Part shown: one piece after another, positions 44,342 to 54,177 of the stretch
Layout: the number at the start of each line of letters is the position of its first letter
Numbering within the stretch: the stretch's first letter is position 1
From: Haloarcula argentinensis DSM 12282
Lineage (GTDB): Archaea; Halobacteriota; Halobacteria; Halobacteriales; Haloarculaceae
Direction: 5' to 3'
Assembly (NCBI GenBank): GCA_000336895.1
Contig: AOLX01000022.1
Coordinates: 1-64,000, forward strand
Length of the DNA: 64,000 nt
Program-made: the position numbers and the translations under genes
Notes under the pieces: generated by a model
The model's input: only the letters and a program-made list of their open reading frames with translations
What the model was told of the DNA's origin: nothing
Databases searched by the model: none

Positions 44342-45724
44342 ATGTTATCGAGACAGTTCGTCCGGGAGCACCCCGAGACGGTCCGTGACGCTATCGAGCG
44401 GAAGGGCGTCACGGGCGTCGACCTCGACGAAATCCTCGAAATCGACGAGGAGTGGCGGGAACTGAAGGCCGAAGGCGACGGCCTCCGGCAGGAGCGCAAC
44501 GAGATTTCCAACAAGATTGGCGAGTACAAACGGGATGGCGACGAGGAAGCGGCTCAAGAGGCGATCAAGAAATCCGCCAAACTGAAATCGGAACTCGAGG
44601 AGGTGGAGACCTTAGCCGACGAACTGGAGTCCCAGCTGGAAGACGCCCTGCTCGAACTGCCGAACATCCCCCACGAATCGGTCCCGACCGGCGAGGGCGA
44701 GGCCGACAACGTCGAGCGCTACCGCGAGGGGTTCGACGACCTGCGGGACCTGCCCGACGAAGTGGTGCCCCACTACGACCTTGGCGAAGATCTGGACCTG
44801 CTTGATTTCGAGCGCGGTGCCAAGGTGTCCGGCGGCGGCTACCAGTTCGTCAAGGGCGAAGGGGCGCGCCTAGAGCACGCACTCATCCAGTTCATGCTCG
44901 ATGTCCACCGCGAGCAGGAGTACGTCGACGTGCTCCCGCCGATTCCGGTCAACTCCGATTCGATGGAAGGGACGGGCCAGCTACCGAAGTTCGACGAGGA
45001 CGCCTACCGCGTCGGGGCCAGACAGGACGACGACTACGACAGCGACGATCTGTGGCTGCTCCCGACGGCGGAAGTGCCAGTCACCAACATGTATCGCGGC
45101 GAGATTCTGCTTGACGACGACCTGCCGGTCAAACATCAGGCGTTTTCGCCGAACTTCCGCCGCGAGGCCGGCGAGCACGGGACCGAAACGAGAGGGTACG
45201 TCCGAGTCCACCAGTTCCACAAGGTCGAACTCGTCAACTTCGTCCGGCCCGAGAACAGCTACGACCGGCTTGAGAGCCTGCTTGACGAGGCCGCCGAAGT
45301 GCTCGACCGCCTCGAACTCCCCTACCGCGTGCTCGACATGTGTACCGGCGATATGGGCTTTACGCAGGCCAAGAAGTACGACATCGAGGTGTGGGCCCCC
45401 GGTGACGACATGGCGGACGGTCCCGACCGCGGCGGCCGCTGGCTCGAAGTCTCCTCGGTGTCTAACTTCGAGGACTTCCAGGCGCGCCGTGCCGGCCTGC
45501 GGTTCCGGCCCGAACGGCACGAGTCCGCCGACTACCTCCACACGCTGAACGGCTCCGGACTCGCTGTCCCGCGGGTCCTCGTCGCGATCATGGAGTACTA
45601 CCAGAATGACGACGGGACCATCACCGTGCCCGAACCGCTCCGTCCGTACATGGGCGGCCAGGAAGTCATCGAAGGCTCTGAGAAGATCGGCGAGAGCGCC
45701 GTCGGAGCCGGCGAAAAGGACTAA
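44342..45724 (+). CDS. serS: Seryl-tRNA synthetase
   Basis: Charges tRNA-Ser. The 460-residue protein has the N-terminal long coiled coil that grips tRNA (residues about 30-100: EEWRELKAEGDGLRQERNEI), then the class II core with motif 2 FRREAGEHGTETRG and motif 3 near the C-terminus. TGDMGFTQAKKYDIEVW is the serine pocket. This is the standard bacterial/archaeal form, not the methanogen type. Confidence 0.96.
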   Translation: MLSRQFVREHPETVRDAIERKGVTGVDLDEILEIDEEWRELKAEGDGLRQERNEISNKIGEYKRDGDEEAAQEAIKKSAKLKSELEEVETLADELESQLEDALLELPNIPHESVPTGEGEADNVERYREGFDDLRDLPDEVVPHYDLGEDLDLLDFERGAKVSGGGYQFVKGEGARLEHALIQFMLDVHREQEYVDVLPPIPVNSDSMEGTGQLPKFDEDAYRVGARQDDDYDSDDLWLLPTAEVPVTNMYRGEILLDDDLPVKHQAFSPNFRREAGEHGTETRGYVRVHQFHKVELVNFVRPENSYDRLESLLDEAAEVLDRLELPYRVLDMCTGDMGFTQAKKYDIEVWAPGDDMADGPDRGGRWLEVSSVSNFEDFQARRAGLRFRPERHESADYLHTLNGSGLAVPRVLVAIMEYYQNDDGTITVPEPLRPYMGGQEVIEGSEKIGESAVGAGEKD

Positions 45725-45835
45725 TCCGACCGCGGTCCGTTACGCACGGCCGGCGTCCAGTCGTCTGCATGCGGTGTGTTACACGAAATCATATTTCATT
45801 ACACTATTACATTCGTTCGCCAGCACCGTCGAGAT

Positions 45836-46546
45836 ATGGCTGACGACGCCTTCGGCCGGATGGTACTGGACTTTCATCGCGACGACCTCGCCGAGCAACC
45901 CCGCTACCGCCGCGATGACGACGATTTGACCGAAGCACATCTTTCGGGCTACTTCGAGCCGCCATCGGCGTGGCATCCCATCGAGCGGGACCTGTTCTCG
46001 ACGGTGAGAGGCCGCGTCCTCGACACCGGCTGTGGCGTCGGCCGACACGCACTTGCGCTGCAGGAGCGCGGCCACAGCGTGCTGGCGGTCGACCGGAGTC
46101 CGGGAGCCGTCGCAGTCGCCCGCGAGCGCGGCGTTACGCGTCGCGTGGTCGGCGACCTCCGACGACCGCCGGGCGACGGGTTTGAGACGGTCGTTGCGCT
46201 GGGCAAACAACTCGGCCTCGGCAGTTCGCTGGCCGACCTCCGGACGACGCTCACCGAACTGGCGGCAGTGACGCAGCCGGGTGGCCGACTCGTCGCCGAC
46301 ATGGACACGCTCGACCGCGCAGACCCGGAGACTGACGCGGCCCACCGCACCCAGCACGGTGTCGCCTACCGGACCTTCCGCGTCGAGTACGACGGGCTGG
46401 CCGGTCCGTGGACCGACCTGTTGCTGGTCACGCCGTCACGGTTCCGCGACGCGGTCAGCGAGACGCCATGGACCGTGGACGCGCTCGTCGGGACCGAAAC
46501 CGACGGGTCGATGTACGGTGTTCGGCTGTCGCTGCCAGAACAATAA
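45836..46546 (+). CDS. SAM-dependent methyltransferase
   Basis: A 236-residue class I methyltransferase. Motif I is VLDTGCGVGRHALALQERG, the acidic residue after strand 2 is in VLAVDRSPGAV, and motif II-like DGFETVVALGKQLGL follows. The acceptor is unknown. The ATG at 45836 is chosen; an in-frame codon 20 residues upstream lies in an AT-rich promoter-like region (CATATTTCATTACACTATTAC). Confidence 0.85.
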   Translation: MADDAFGRMVLDFHRDDLAEQPRYRRDDDDLTEAHLSGYFEPPSAWHPIERDLFSTVRGRVLDTGCGVGRHALALQERGHSVLAVDRSPGAVAVARERGVTRRVVGDLRRPPGDGFETVVALGKQLGLGSSLADLRTTLTELAAVTQPGGRLVADMDTLDRADPETDAAHRTQHGVAYRTFRVEYDGLAGPWTDLLLVTPSRFRDAVSETPWTVDALVGTETDGSMYGVRLSLPEQ

Positions 46547-46573
46547 AACAGCAACTCCGCAAGCGGGCAGGCA

Positions 46574-46954
46574 TCAGCGCGTGTACGTCTCGATGCGCTC
46601 GATGTCATCCCCGGCGAACGTGAACACGTCGACGAAGCCAACGATGCACTCGCCGTCGGCATCGAGCAGGCTGCCGCGGGCGACGACTTCAGCCGTCGCC
46701 GTGTCGTCACTGTCTGGTGACCTCCCCGCACTGTCGTTCTGGCGACAGAAGAGGCCGTCCAGCGGATGGGTGGTGTCTGTCTGGGGCCGTTCCTCGCGCA
46801 TGAACTGTACGAACCGGTCCCGGCCGTCGATGGTCCGGTCGGGACGGTCGTGGACGAACGACGGGGCGAGCAGCGATGCCAACTGGTCGTAGTCGTCGCC
46901 GTCGATGGCGTCATAGTAGGCCCGTGTCCGCTGACGGAGGGCAGGTCGCGTCAC
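46574..46954 (-). CDS. SnoaL/NTF2-like family protein
   Basis: A 126-residue alpha-beta barrel protein of the NTF2-like superfamily (MTRPALRQRTRAYYDAIDGD, then LLAPSFVHDRPDRTIDGRD and EVVARGSLL). Members are isomerases, hydrolases or binding scaffolds. Function is unknown. The start overlaps the peroxiredoxin-like gene stop by 4 bases, so the two are translationally coupled and may act together. Confidence 0.78.
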   Translation of the reverse strand: MTRPALRQRTRAYYDAIDGDDYDQLASLLAPSFVHDRPDRTIDGRDRFVQFMREERPQTDTTHPLDGLFCRQNDSAGRSPDSDDTATAEVVARGSLLDADGECIVGFVDVFTFAGDDIERIETYTR

Positions 46955-48621
46955 GGATCTGATTCGGGTTCGTCAGATGTGTCTCTGTCGCTCTCGGCGT
47001 CGGATGGCTCGTCAGTAGCTTCCGGGACCAAATCGTCAGCTCGGTCGGGTTCGGCTGGTTCCCCCATGCCGCCGTCGTCGGCTGTCGGGTCGGCCAGGTC
47101 CAGTTCGGCTGCGTCGTCGGTCCCCGTCTCGGAGTCGGGAGCAGTGTCCGATGTCGCGTCGGCGGTCGACTGCTCGCCGTCCGGCGCGTCCTGTGCGGAA
47201 GCGTCATCGTCCGCGCTGCCGACCGTGTCGGGCGGCTCTTCGACCATCGCAGTCGGAGTCTCTTCCAACGGGTCCGTCGGCTCGTTCTCGGCTTCACTGG
47301 CGGCCAGTTCGGCCTGGATCTCCTCAATATCGGTGTCGTCGACATCCGAAAGCTCACCGTCGCCGTCAGGCACCGATACCGACTCCGACGGCGCGTCGTC
47401 GGCCGACGATGCATCAGCCACTGCCGCTGTCGACTGGTCCACAGGAGCGGGCGTTTCGTCGGGCGAGGTCGTTGGATTCGCTGCTGCTTCCGCCGTCGTC
47501 TCCCCGGCTGATTCTGCCGTCGGGTCGTCGGCTGTGTCTCGCATTCCATCGGCCGCATCGGCGGCGTCGCCTGAGGCCGCCGAATCTAGCGTTGACTCGG
47601 TAGCCGACGACGCCGTCTCCGACAGTTCGCCGGCCGTCCGTTCGGCTTCCTCGTCGATGTCTACGTCGAGCGATGTATCCACCGCTGTCTCGTCCTGTGT
47701 GAGGAACGCCGGTCGGTCGTCGTCCGTGTCCTTTTCCAGCGTCTCCATATCCGGTGGCCACGGACCGTCAGGGTCGGGGGGCTCCTCGTAGCCCCGGGCG
47801 GTTTCAAGCGGCCGCTCTGCGTCGTCGCGGAGCTGCTGGCCCTCGGCTCCGTTCCCGCTAGAGTAGGCGCGGGCGGCCTGTGTGAGCCAGTCGCTGGCCT
47901 GCCACAGCGAGTTCGCCTTCGTCTTTGCGTCCTCGTAGATCGGTTTCAGGGACTCGTCGTCGACGAACCGCACAGCGGTGTCGAAGTGGTCTTCGGCGTC
48001 GGCGAACTCGTCGCGTGCCTGCTGGAAATCGCCCTGTGCGACCATCCACTCCGACTCGCCGAAAGCGCTCATCGCCGACGTGAACGCGCGCCGCCCCTCG
48101 GTGTAGTGGGCGTGGCCGACGCGGTAGCGGGCGAAGGCGGTGTCGTCACCACCGGTGTCGGCGATGGCGTCCTTGATCTCTCCGACACGAGGAAGTGCCT
48201 GAAGGTCGTCGGTACTCCAGGCGTACTGTACGTCGCCGTCGTGGTCGATGACGACGACAGCACGCTCGATGAGCTGCTGGCCGATATCGTCGATAAAGTC
48301 GAGACCGTACTCGCGGGCGACATCGTGGTCGGTGTCGGACAACAGCGGGATTTTCAGGCCATAGCGGTCGGCGAAAGCCCGGTGGCTGTACACCGAATCC
48401 GGGCTGATGCCCAGAATCGTCACGTCCTTCTGCATGGTAAAGAGGTCGAGTTCGTCCAGATCACAGGACGTGTCGTCACAGGCTGGATTGAAATCCGCCG
48501 GATAGAACGCAAGGATGACTACGTCCTCGCCGAGATAGTCGGATAGCTCGACTCGCTGGCAGTCGCCATCGACGAGCGCCGGCAGTTCGAACAGTGGTGC
48601 CGCCGTCCCCTCTGAAAGCAC
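46951..48621 (-). CDS. Peroxiredoxin (AhpC/TSA family) with long acidic C-terminal extension
   Basis: A 556-residue protein, about 3.5 times the normal size. Residues 1-155 are a thioredoxin-fold peroxiredoxin with the catalytic-loop FYPADFNPACDDTSCDLD (Cys48 likely peroxidatic, Cys53 near it) and SRxF-type features such as DSVYSHRAFADRYG. Residues about 165-280 are helical (YTEGRRAFTSAMSAFGESEW), TPR-like. The last 260 are Asp/Glu/Ala/Ser/Thr-rich and disordered. The GTG at 48621 gives MLSEGTAAPLFELP; a TTG lies five codons upstream. It is coupled to the NTF2-like gene. Confidence 0.82.
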   Translation of the reverse strand: MLSEGTAAPLFELPALVDGDCQRVELSDYLGEDVVILAFYPADFNPACDDTSCDLDELDLFTMQKDVTILGISPDSVYSHRAFADRYGLKIPLLSDTDHDVAREYGLDFIDDIGQQLIERAVVVIDHDGDVQYAWSTDDLQALPRVGEIKDAIADTGGDDTAFARYRVGHAHYTEGRRAFTSAMSAFGESEWMVAQGDFQQARDEFADAEDHFDTAVRFVDDESLKPIYEDAKTKANSLWQASDWLTQAARAYSSGNGAEGQQLRDDAERPLETARGYEEPPDPDGPWPPDMETLEKDTDDDRPAFLTQDETAVDTSLDVDIDEEAERTAGELSETASSATESTLDSAASGDAADAADGMRDTADDPTAESAGETTAEAAANPTTSPDETPAPVDQSTAAVADASSADDAPSESVSVPDGDGELSDVDDTDIEEIQAELAASEAENEPTDPLEETPTAMVEEPPDTVGSADDDASAQDAPDGEQSTADATSDTAPDSETGTDDAAELDLADPTADDGGMGEPAEPDRADDLVPEATDEPSDAESDRDTSDEPESDP

Positions 48622-48708
48622 ACGTTGTACAACCAAGCCCGGCTATAACAGTGTTTGCACAGAGTCGCCGAACGAGTTGCTTTTATTCGCCAGCGTAGTA
48701 GCGCTGAT

Positions 48709-49224
48709 GTGGAACTGCACGTCCGGTACGAGGGCGACGACGACCCCGACAAATGTAGCGCGCGGAAGCTGGCCCGGATGGACGAGGCCGAACTCCACCG
48801 CGCGACGCGGTCGACGCCGCCCGGCATCGTGCTCAATCCCTTTGCAGAGCAGGCGCTGTCCCCGGCGGACCGACCGACCCCCGGCGATGGCGCTCGTCAC
48901 AGCCGGCTGGTCGCGCTCGATTGCTCCTGGGAAACTGCCGAACGGGAAGCGTTCGACCTCGAAGGGGTGCACCGCTCGCTCCCCTTTCTCGTCGCCGGCA
49001 ATCCGGTCAACTACGGAACGGCATTTCAACTTAATACCGTCGAAGCCTTCGCCGGTGCGCTCGCCATTCTCGGGGAGCGCGATCACGCCGAGCGACTTCT
49101 CTCGACGTTCTCCTGGGGCCACACCTTCCTGGAACTGAACGAGGAACCGCTGGAACGGTACGCGAACTGCGAGGATTCGAGCGACGTTATCGACGTACAG
49201 GACGACTATCTCGCCGAGGAGTAG
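48709..49224 (+). CDS. tsr3: 16S rRNA aminocarboxypropyltransferase Tsr3 (DUF367)
   Basis: Tsr3 transfers the aminocarboxypropyl group of SAM to a hypermodified uridine of small-subunit rRNA. The 171-residue protein has [19 protein letters not shown] and [21 protein letters not shown], the family's SAM and active-site segments, then [13 protein letters not shown]. The GTG at 48709 is used, with a TTTTATTC box about 25-32 bases upstream. It is divergent from the peroxiredoxin gene. Confidence 0.9.
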   Translation: MELHVRYEGDDDPDKCSARKLARMDEAELHRATRSTPPGIVLNPFAEQALSPADRPTPGDGARHSRLVALDCSWETAEREAFDLEGVHRSLPFLVAGNPVNYGTAFQLNTVEAFAGALAILGERDHAERLLSTFSWGHTFLELNEEPLERYANCEDSSDVIDVQDDYLAEE

Positions 49225-49338
49225 TCACTGGGGCGTTGCTGGCTTTTCGAGGAGCGGCGCATCACAGTGTGGGCAGGCCTGCCGCGCGTGTGCCTCCAGC
49301 ACGTCGTCGATGCGTTCTCCACAGGCTTGACACCGCAT
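49225..49338 (-). CDS. CxxC-type zinc-finger microprotein
   Basis: A 37-residue frame, MRCQACGERIDDVLEAHARQ then ACPHCDAP and a short tail. The two CxxC pairs suit a zinc ribbon, like many tiny haloarchaeal zinc-finger proteins. The stop abuts the tsr3 stop exactly. The ACATTATTGTACGG stretch upstream on the minus strand may be its promoter. Short length leaves some doubt. Confidence 0.55.
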   Translation of the reverse strand: MRCQACGERIDDVLEAHARQACPHCDAPLLEKPATPQ

Positions 49339-49393
49339 GACAATAATTAGTATCCGTACAATAATGTAGCTTCGGCTTGGTTTCTAAGGCCGC

Positions 49394-50467
49394 TTACCAG
49401 AAGCCGGTCCCGATTCCGGTCGGCGCGTCAGGTGGGCTGAGCGGGCTCGTCGGCAGGTCCGCGTCCGGTTCGGGGTCGTTGTATCCACCGGGCGCAACGT
49501 CGTTTGGGCCATCAGGATAGCACAGCGACGCCAGCGCCTGAATGTGGTCGCGGCCGACGCCGAGTTCGAACTGGCCGCCACCGTACAGGTCGATGCCATG
49601 TTCCTCGCAGTAGTCGATGGTCGCAAGCACTGACTCGACGGTCCCGCAGCGGGACGGTTTCATATTGAGCCACGACGGCTTGAACGGCAGCGACTCGATG
49701 CTCTCGACGCCAGTGATGGGTACGTCCCAGGTGACACGGGCCTCCTGACCGTCGAAAACCGGCCGCGTCGCGTCGGTCAGGTCGGGGTCCTCAACCAGCG
49801 CGTCCGGGAGGCCGTCGACGACACGGCGGTAGAACTCGGGGTCGGCCTCGACATCAACGTCTGTCCCCTCGTACAACCCTTTCAGATCCAGTACCCGAAC
49901 GTCGTAGTCCATCAGCTCGTCGACGAGGGTATCGCTCCAGGTCGGTGTGGGGTCGAGTTTGAACGAAAGGTCGCCGTAGCGCTCACGCAGCATCGCCAGT
50001 CTGTCAGCCGTCGGCGGCGTATCGTCGTCCGCGTTGGAGAGCCGCGTCGAGACGACGAAGTTCACTGGGTCGTATTGCCGGTCGAGCGCCGTCCCGAGGT
50101 CCGTGTCGGCCTGCTGCAGCGCCAGGTCAAGCGCCGCGCTCTCGAACCCCCAGCGGCGGTAGTGACGGAACCGGTCCTTGTCCGGGGGTTCGGGCCACAG
50201 ATCGGCCGCGTCTAGCGTCGCCGAGAACGAATCGACGGTGTACTCGCCGGCCAGCGGGGTGCCCTCGCCCTGCAACGCCTCGCTGTCCTGCAGCGCGTCG
50301 TGGGCCTCGGCCGTGTACGTCACGTCCTCGCCGCTGCCGGTCTCGCCCACGCCGGAGAGCCGGATAACGGTCGTCACCCGGTCGAATCCACTGGAGGTCG
50401 CCCGTTCTCGACGCTCGAACACACAGCTCTCGACAGTGACCGGGAGGTCTGCGACCTGATCGTACAT
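49394..50467 (-). CDS. Enolase-superfamily (OSBS/muconate cycloisomerase-like) protein
   Basis: A 357-residue protein of the enolase superfamily, which abstracts an alpha proton from a carboxylate. The barrel has DLSFKLDPTPTW (Lys of the KxK-type site), VLDLKGLYEG (metal Asp), ALVEDPDLTDA (Glu) and the second catalytic Lys in SWLNMKPSRCG. The distal part GGGQFELGVGR is typical. N-terminal 110 residues form the capping domain. The substrate is unclear: o-succinylbenzoate synthase and dipeptide epimerase relatives exist. The ATG at 50467 removes eight residues. Confidence 0.8.
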   Translation of the reverse strand: MYDQVADLPVTVESCVFERRERATSSGFDRVTTVIRLSGVGETGSGEDVTYTAEAHDALQDSEALQGEGTPLAGEYTVDSFSATLDAADLWPEPPDKDRFRHYRRWGFESAALDLALQQADTDLGTALDRQYDPVNFVVSTRLSNADDDTPPTADRLAMLRERYGDLSFKLDPTPTWSDTLVDELMDYDVRVLDLKGLYEGTDVDVEADPEFYRRVVDGLPDALVEDPDLTDATRPVFDGQEARVTWDVPITGVESIESLPFKPSWLNMKPSRCGTVESVLATIDYCEEHGIDLYGGGQFELGVGRDHIQALASLCYPDGPNDVAPGGYNDPEPDADLPTSPLSPPDAPTGIGTGFW

Positions 50468-50920
<453 letters not shown>

Positions 50921-50970
50921 TTTTCGGGTCAGTTGCCGCCGGCATCCGGTGGCAGTTCGTCACCAATCCA

Positions 50971-51876
50971 CTACTGCCCAGTAGGTTCTTTGTCCGCTGA
51001 CTGGCGGTCGAGCGTTGCCATCCGAACCGACGCGTGTGAGACGATGAGTTCCAGCAGCTTCTGATCTTCTTCGCCGACAGTCGTCTCGTCCGTCGTGACC
51101 GAGATGACGACTGTCGTCGTGGCCTCGTCGTCCAGAACCACCGCCGACACGCAATCGGTGACTGACTCGGGGATGTCGACGGGGAACGGTCGGTCGTGAA
51201 CGGTGACCGCTCCCTGTTCCTGTGCCCGGATTTCCTGTGCGAGCGACCCGACGACGTCGACCGGCACGGTTCGGATCGTGTTCGCGAGCGCCACCGCATC
51301 GCCGTCCCTGAGCCGGATGACGGCCGTCTCCTCCATACCGGTCATCGTGCCGAAGGCCTCAACGACGAAGGCGGCGACACCGTCGACGCTGGGGGCGCTG
51401 GCGATGGCGCGTCCGTAGTTGTTCACGTCGGCCGCCTTCCCGGCGAAAGCCTCGACGCGGTCGCGTTCGGCCGCCAGTTCGCGGAGCCGGCTGCGGCTCC
51501 GGGCGTCGTACAGGCCGACCAGAACACCCGCCAGCGCGCCGACAGTAACGAGGTCCACCGTCAGGTACGACGCTCGGGCAAGTGAGCCAGAAGTCACACG
51601 CTGGCTGAACAACAGGAGCGCCGCCACGGCGGCGAACGTAACGGTTCCGCCAGCGGCCCACGCGGCCACTCGGGACGTGGCCCCCTCGAATGCCGTATCA
51701 CGGGCGAGCCAGACGCCCGCGTACGCTACCGCGAGGCCCATCGCCGCAAAGGGGAGCGCATCGACCGCCACCGCCACCGGAATCCGGGTCTGCTGGACCG
51801 CGTGAAGCACCTGCATCGCGGCCAGTACGACGCCGGAGAGCGCCAGGGCCGTCCCCGTCAGAAGTCGCTGGTTCAT
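50971..51876 (-). CDS. Membrane protein with GAF sensor domain
   Basis: A 301-residue protein. The first 130 residues have four helices (MNQRLLTGTALALSGVVLAAM and three more), then a short coiled region (RSRSRLRELAAERDRVEAF) and a GAF domain (SAPSVDGVAAFVVEAFGTMTGM to the end). No kinase or cyclase domain follows, so it would sense a ligand and signal through partners, or be a modulator. The ATG at 51876 is used; one 8 codons upstream is possible. Confidence 0.75.
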   Translation of the reverse strand: MNQRLLTGTALALSGVVLAAMQVLHAVQQTRIPVAVAVDALPFAAMGLAVAYAGVWLARDTAFEGATSRVAAWAAGGTVTFAAVAALLLFSQRVTSGSLARASYLTVDLVTVGALAGVLVGLYDARSRSRLRELAAERDRVEAFAGKAADVNNYGRAIASAPSVDGVAAFVVEAFGTMTGMEETAVIRLRDGDAVALANTIRTVPVDVVGSLAQEIRAQEQGAVTVHDRPFPVDIPESVTDCVSAVVLDDEATTTVVISVTTDETTVGEEDQKLLELIVSHASVRMATLDRQSADKEPTGQ

Positions 51877-51926
51877 AGCGTCGAATGTCAGCCCTGTCAC
51901 TAGAGCGTTGCGCCGGTTTCGAGTGG

Positions 51927-52550
51927 TCAGTCGTCGGGATACTTCGGCTCGCGGCGCTCGGCCCGTTCGAGGGCGCGCTCGACGACCTCACGAACGTCAC
52001 CGTGGAAGGCGTCGCCGTGACCCGAGTACATGTGTTCGACGCCTGCCGGCATACGGTCGAGAATGCGCTCGATGCTCTCGATGAGGCGCTCGCGGGACTG
52101 GCCGGGGCGGTCCGTGCGGCCGAAGGAGCCGTCGTCGAACGCGCCGTCGTCGTGGACGACCACATCGCCGGAGAACAGGGCCGATTCGGAGACGAGCGAG
52201 ACGTGGTCGTCGGCGTGGCCCGGCGTGTACACGACCTCGCACTCCTCGTCGCCGACGGTGAGCGTGTCGCCGTCGGCGAGTGCGTGGTCCCGGCGCGGGT
52301 GGGACCCGTAGGCGTACAGCGGCGCGTCGAAGGCGTCGAGGACGGCATCGAGTCGCTGGACGTGGTCGCCGTGCTGGTGGGTCAACACGACGGCGTCGAG
52401 CGTGTCAGTATGCTCGCGGATGACGTCGACGACGCCACGCATCGCGCCGGCATCGACCAGCGTCGTCTGTTCGCCGGTTGCGAGATAGGCGTTACAGGTG
52501 AACGTCTCGGCCTGATATGTAACGTGTGTTACTTTTGTGTTGAGAGTCAT
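51927..52550 (-). CDS. MBL-fold metallo-hydrolase (glyoxalase II-like)
   Basis: A 207-residue metallo-beta-lactamase fold protein. THQHGDHVQRLD is the first metal motif, TPGHADDHVSLV the second, LFSGDVVV the third, and the last His is in YSGHGDAFHGD. It is a short stand-alone hydrolase, probably for thioesters such as lactoyl-thiols. The ATG at 52550 removes 24 upstream residues. GAF and MBL genes are on the same strand, 50 bp apart. Confidence 0.85.
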   Translation of the reverse strand: MTLNTKVTHVTYQAETFTCNAYLATGEQTTLVDAGAMRGVVDVIREHTDTLDAVVLTHQHGDHVQRLDAVLDAFDAPLYAYGSHPRRDHALADGDTLTVGDEECEVVYTPGHADDHVSLVSESALFSGDVVVHDDGAFDDGSFGRTDRPGQSRERLIESIERILDRMPAGVEHMYSGHGDAFHGDVREVVERALERAERREPKYPDD

Positions 52551-52707
52551 CGGTAGTGTATGACTAGGTCCGGTGGCGACATTCAAAAAGCACGGGTCAG
52601 CCCCGTTTTCCCGATGCAACAACAGGTCAGGTGGGAGCCATATAGAGAGGCTCTATCTGCCGCCGCTCGTATGAGTGCTGAAAAAGCGATTCTGAGTGTG
52701 TCATAGT

Positions 52708-54177
52708 ATGGCAAGTGATCGTGCTAACCGTCGTCGTTTCCTCCAGATTGGGGGTGCTGCTCTGACTACAACCCTCGCTGGCTGTGGCGGTCTGACTGAT
52801 TTAGACAATCCAAGTGGGTCAACTGACTCTGAAGAAGAAAAAACTGAGACAAAAGAGCAGCAGTACACAATACCTCCAGTAGCAGATATGAAATGTACAG
52901 GTATTGAAAATGAAAATGCTGTAATAGAAGCAATTTATGAGCCAGTAACTACGCCCGGAGACTCCCGGTTGTTTATCAAAGATGAAATCACATTTGAATT
53001 GTTTTCATATACGACCTATCCTGTTGAAAATGACGTAAACCTGAAGAAAATCGCTGAGAAGACTAAATCCCCCTATGGTGATAGAGATATTTCATTCAAG
53101 TATTCATATAAAAATATACCTGCAAATCAACGTGTTAGACATCGGATAAAAGCAACAAATAATAACACAGGTGAATCAGAGTTTATAATGGATAAAAGAA
53201 CACTAGTTCGTACCAAGTCATCATATGGTCCTCGTGAATACATTCAAAGTGGCCCAAATCTCTACTCAATAACTGAACAAGAAAACGATGTACAAAGTGG
53301 GTTTGTAAAAAGAGGAGATAAGTATATAAAGGGAAGCATATTTGCATATGGTTGGGAAGATCCAAGAATTGCAGAGATTCCATTCACAAGGGAAGCATTC
53401 AAAGTAGAAAATGACTCATATCAAGAGGGTATAAATCCTAGGTGTAGTCCATACTGTTATGAGAAACTTGAGATTCCAGTGAGTCTTGTGGAGAGACAAG
53501 AACAGAAGATGGAAAATCGTAATCTTAGAGCAGGATACAATACGCTCAATTATAATGATGGACAAGATAATGTATTAGATAGTCCAGTGTGTCAACAGCA
53601 CGCTGACGGAATTATTAAATCTCAGGAACAATATAGTGTAAAAAATCATTATGGACTGATCCGATGGGCAGCTGGAACAATTCAATCTGGGACATATGAC
53701 AAGCGACGTGGTGGAGTAAGTGTTACTCAAGCATCAGTTCATCTACCGGGTCCGTATTGGGTAGATAGAACAGAAAACTGTGTCGGACACAGTTATAATC
53801 TAGCTTGGTTGTTATATCATCTGGGGTACACTTGTGGAACTGTGTATCTCAACCGTTCAGGACAAGGAATTGCAAACCATGTTGGTGTTGGAATTCCTAT
53901 TCCTAAGGACGTTATGGAATCTGATTTCCCTGAGGAATACCCAGATGCATTTAATAACTCTCCGTCGATCCAAGCAGCATATGTTGATGGTTTTGCTAAT
54001 TTTGGAAATGATGTTGATTCTCTTGGTGATTATCCATGGCTGTATATTGAAACTACTGGAGGGTTTGAAATTGGAGTTATGCCATTTGATGATGTAGACA
54101 GTAGAGGCGTTCAATATGTTCTTGAGCCGGAAGATAATGTATTTGGAACCGATCTCAAAAATCAGACGGGAAGTTGA
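52708..54177 (+). CDS. A+T-rich Tat lipoprotein with transglutaminase-like Cys-His-Glu signature
   Basis: A 489-residue exported protein. NRRRFLQIGGAALTTT then LAGC (Cys26) is a Tat lipobox signal. A Ser/Glu spacer follows, and residues 55-270 form a beta-rich region with several N-x-T/S sites. The C-terminal region has ENCVGHSYNLAWLLYHLGYT (Cys358), NHVGVGIP (His391) and WLYIETTGGFEIG (Glu448), the order and context of transglutaminase-like or cysteine-peptidase folds in haloarchaeal proteins of the YYxLETTG type. After the signal region its DNA is far richer in A and T, and its protein in Lys and Asn, than its neighbours, so recent transfer is likely. Function unknown. Confidence 0.72.
   Translation: MASDRANRRRFLQIGGAALTTTLAGCGGLTDLDNPSGSTDSEEEKTETKEQQYTIPPVADMKCTGIENENAVIEAIYEPVTTPGDSRLFIKDEITFELFSYTTYPVENDVNLKKIAEKTKSPYGDRDISFKYSYKNIPANQRVRHRIKATNNNTGESEFIMDKRTLVRTKSSYGPREYIQSGPNLYSITEQENDVQSGFVKRGDKYIKGSIFAYGWEDPRIAEIPFTREAFKVENDSYQEGINPRCSPYCYEKLEIPVSLVERQEQKMENRNLRAGYNTLNYNDGQDNVLDSPVCQQHADGIIKSQEQYSVKNHYGLIRWAAGTIQSGTYDKRRGGVSVTQASVHLPGPYWVDRTENCVGHSYNLAWLLYHLGYTCGTVYLNRSGQGIANHVGVGIPIPKDVMESDFPEEYPDAFNNSPSIQAAYVDGFANFGNDVDSLGDYPWLYIETTGGFEIGVMPFDDVDSRGVQYVLEPEDNVFGTDLKNQTGS

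Noticed and set aside
46911..47558. Basic, Arg/Thr-rich frame in the peroxiredoxin region
   Set aside because: Shadow frame of the acidic peroxiredoxin tail, with the opposite of a halophilic composition.
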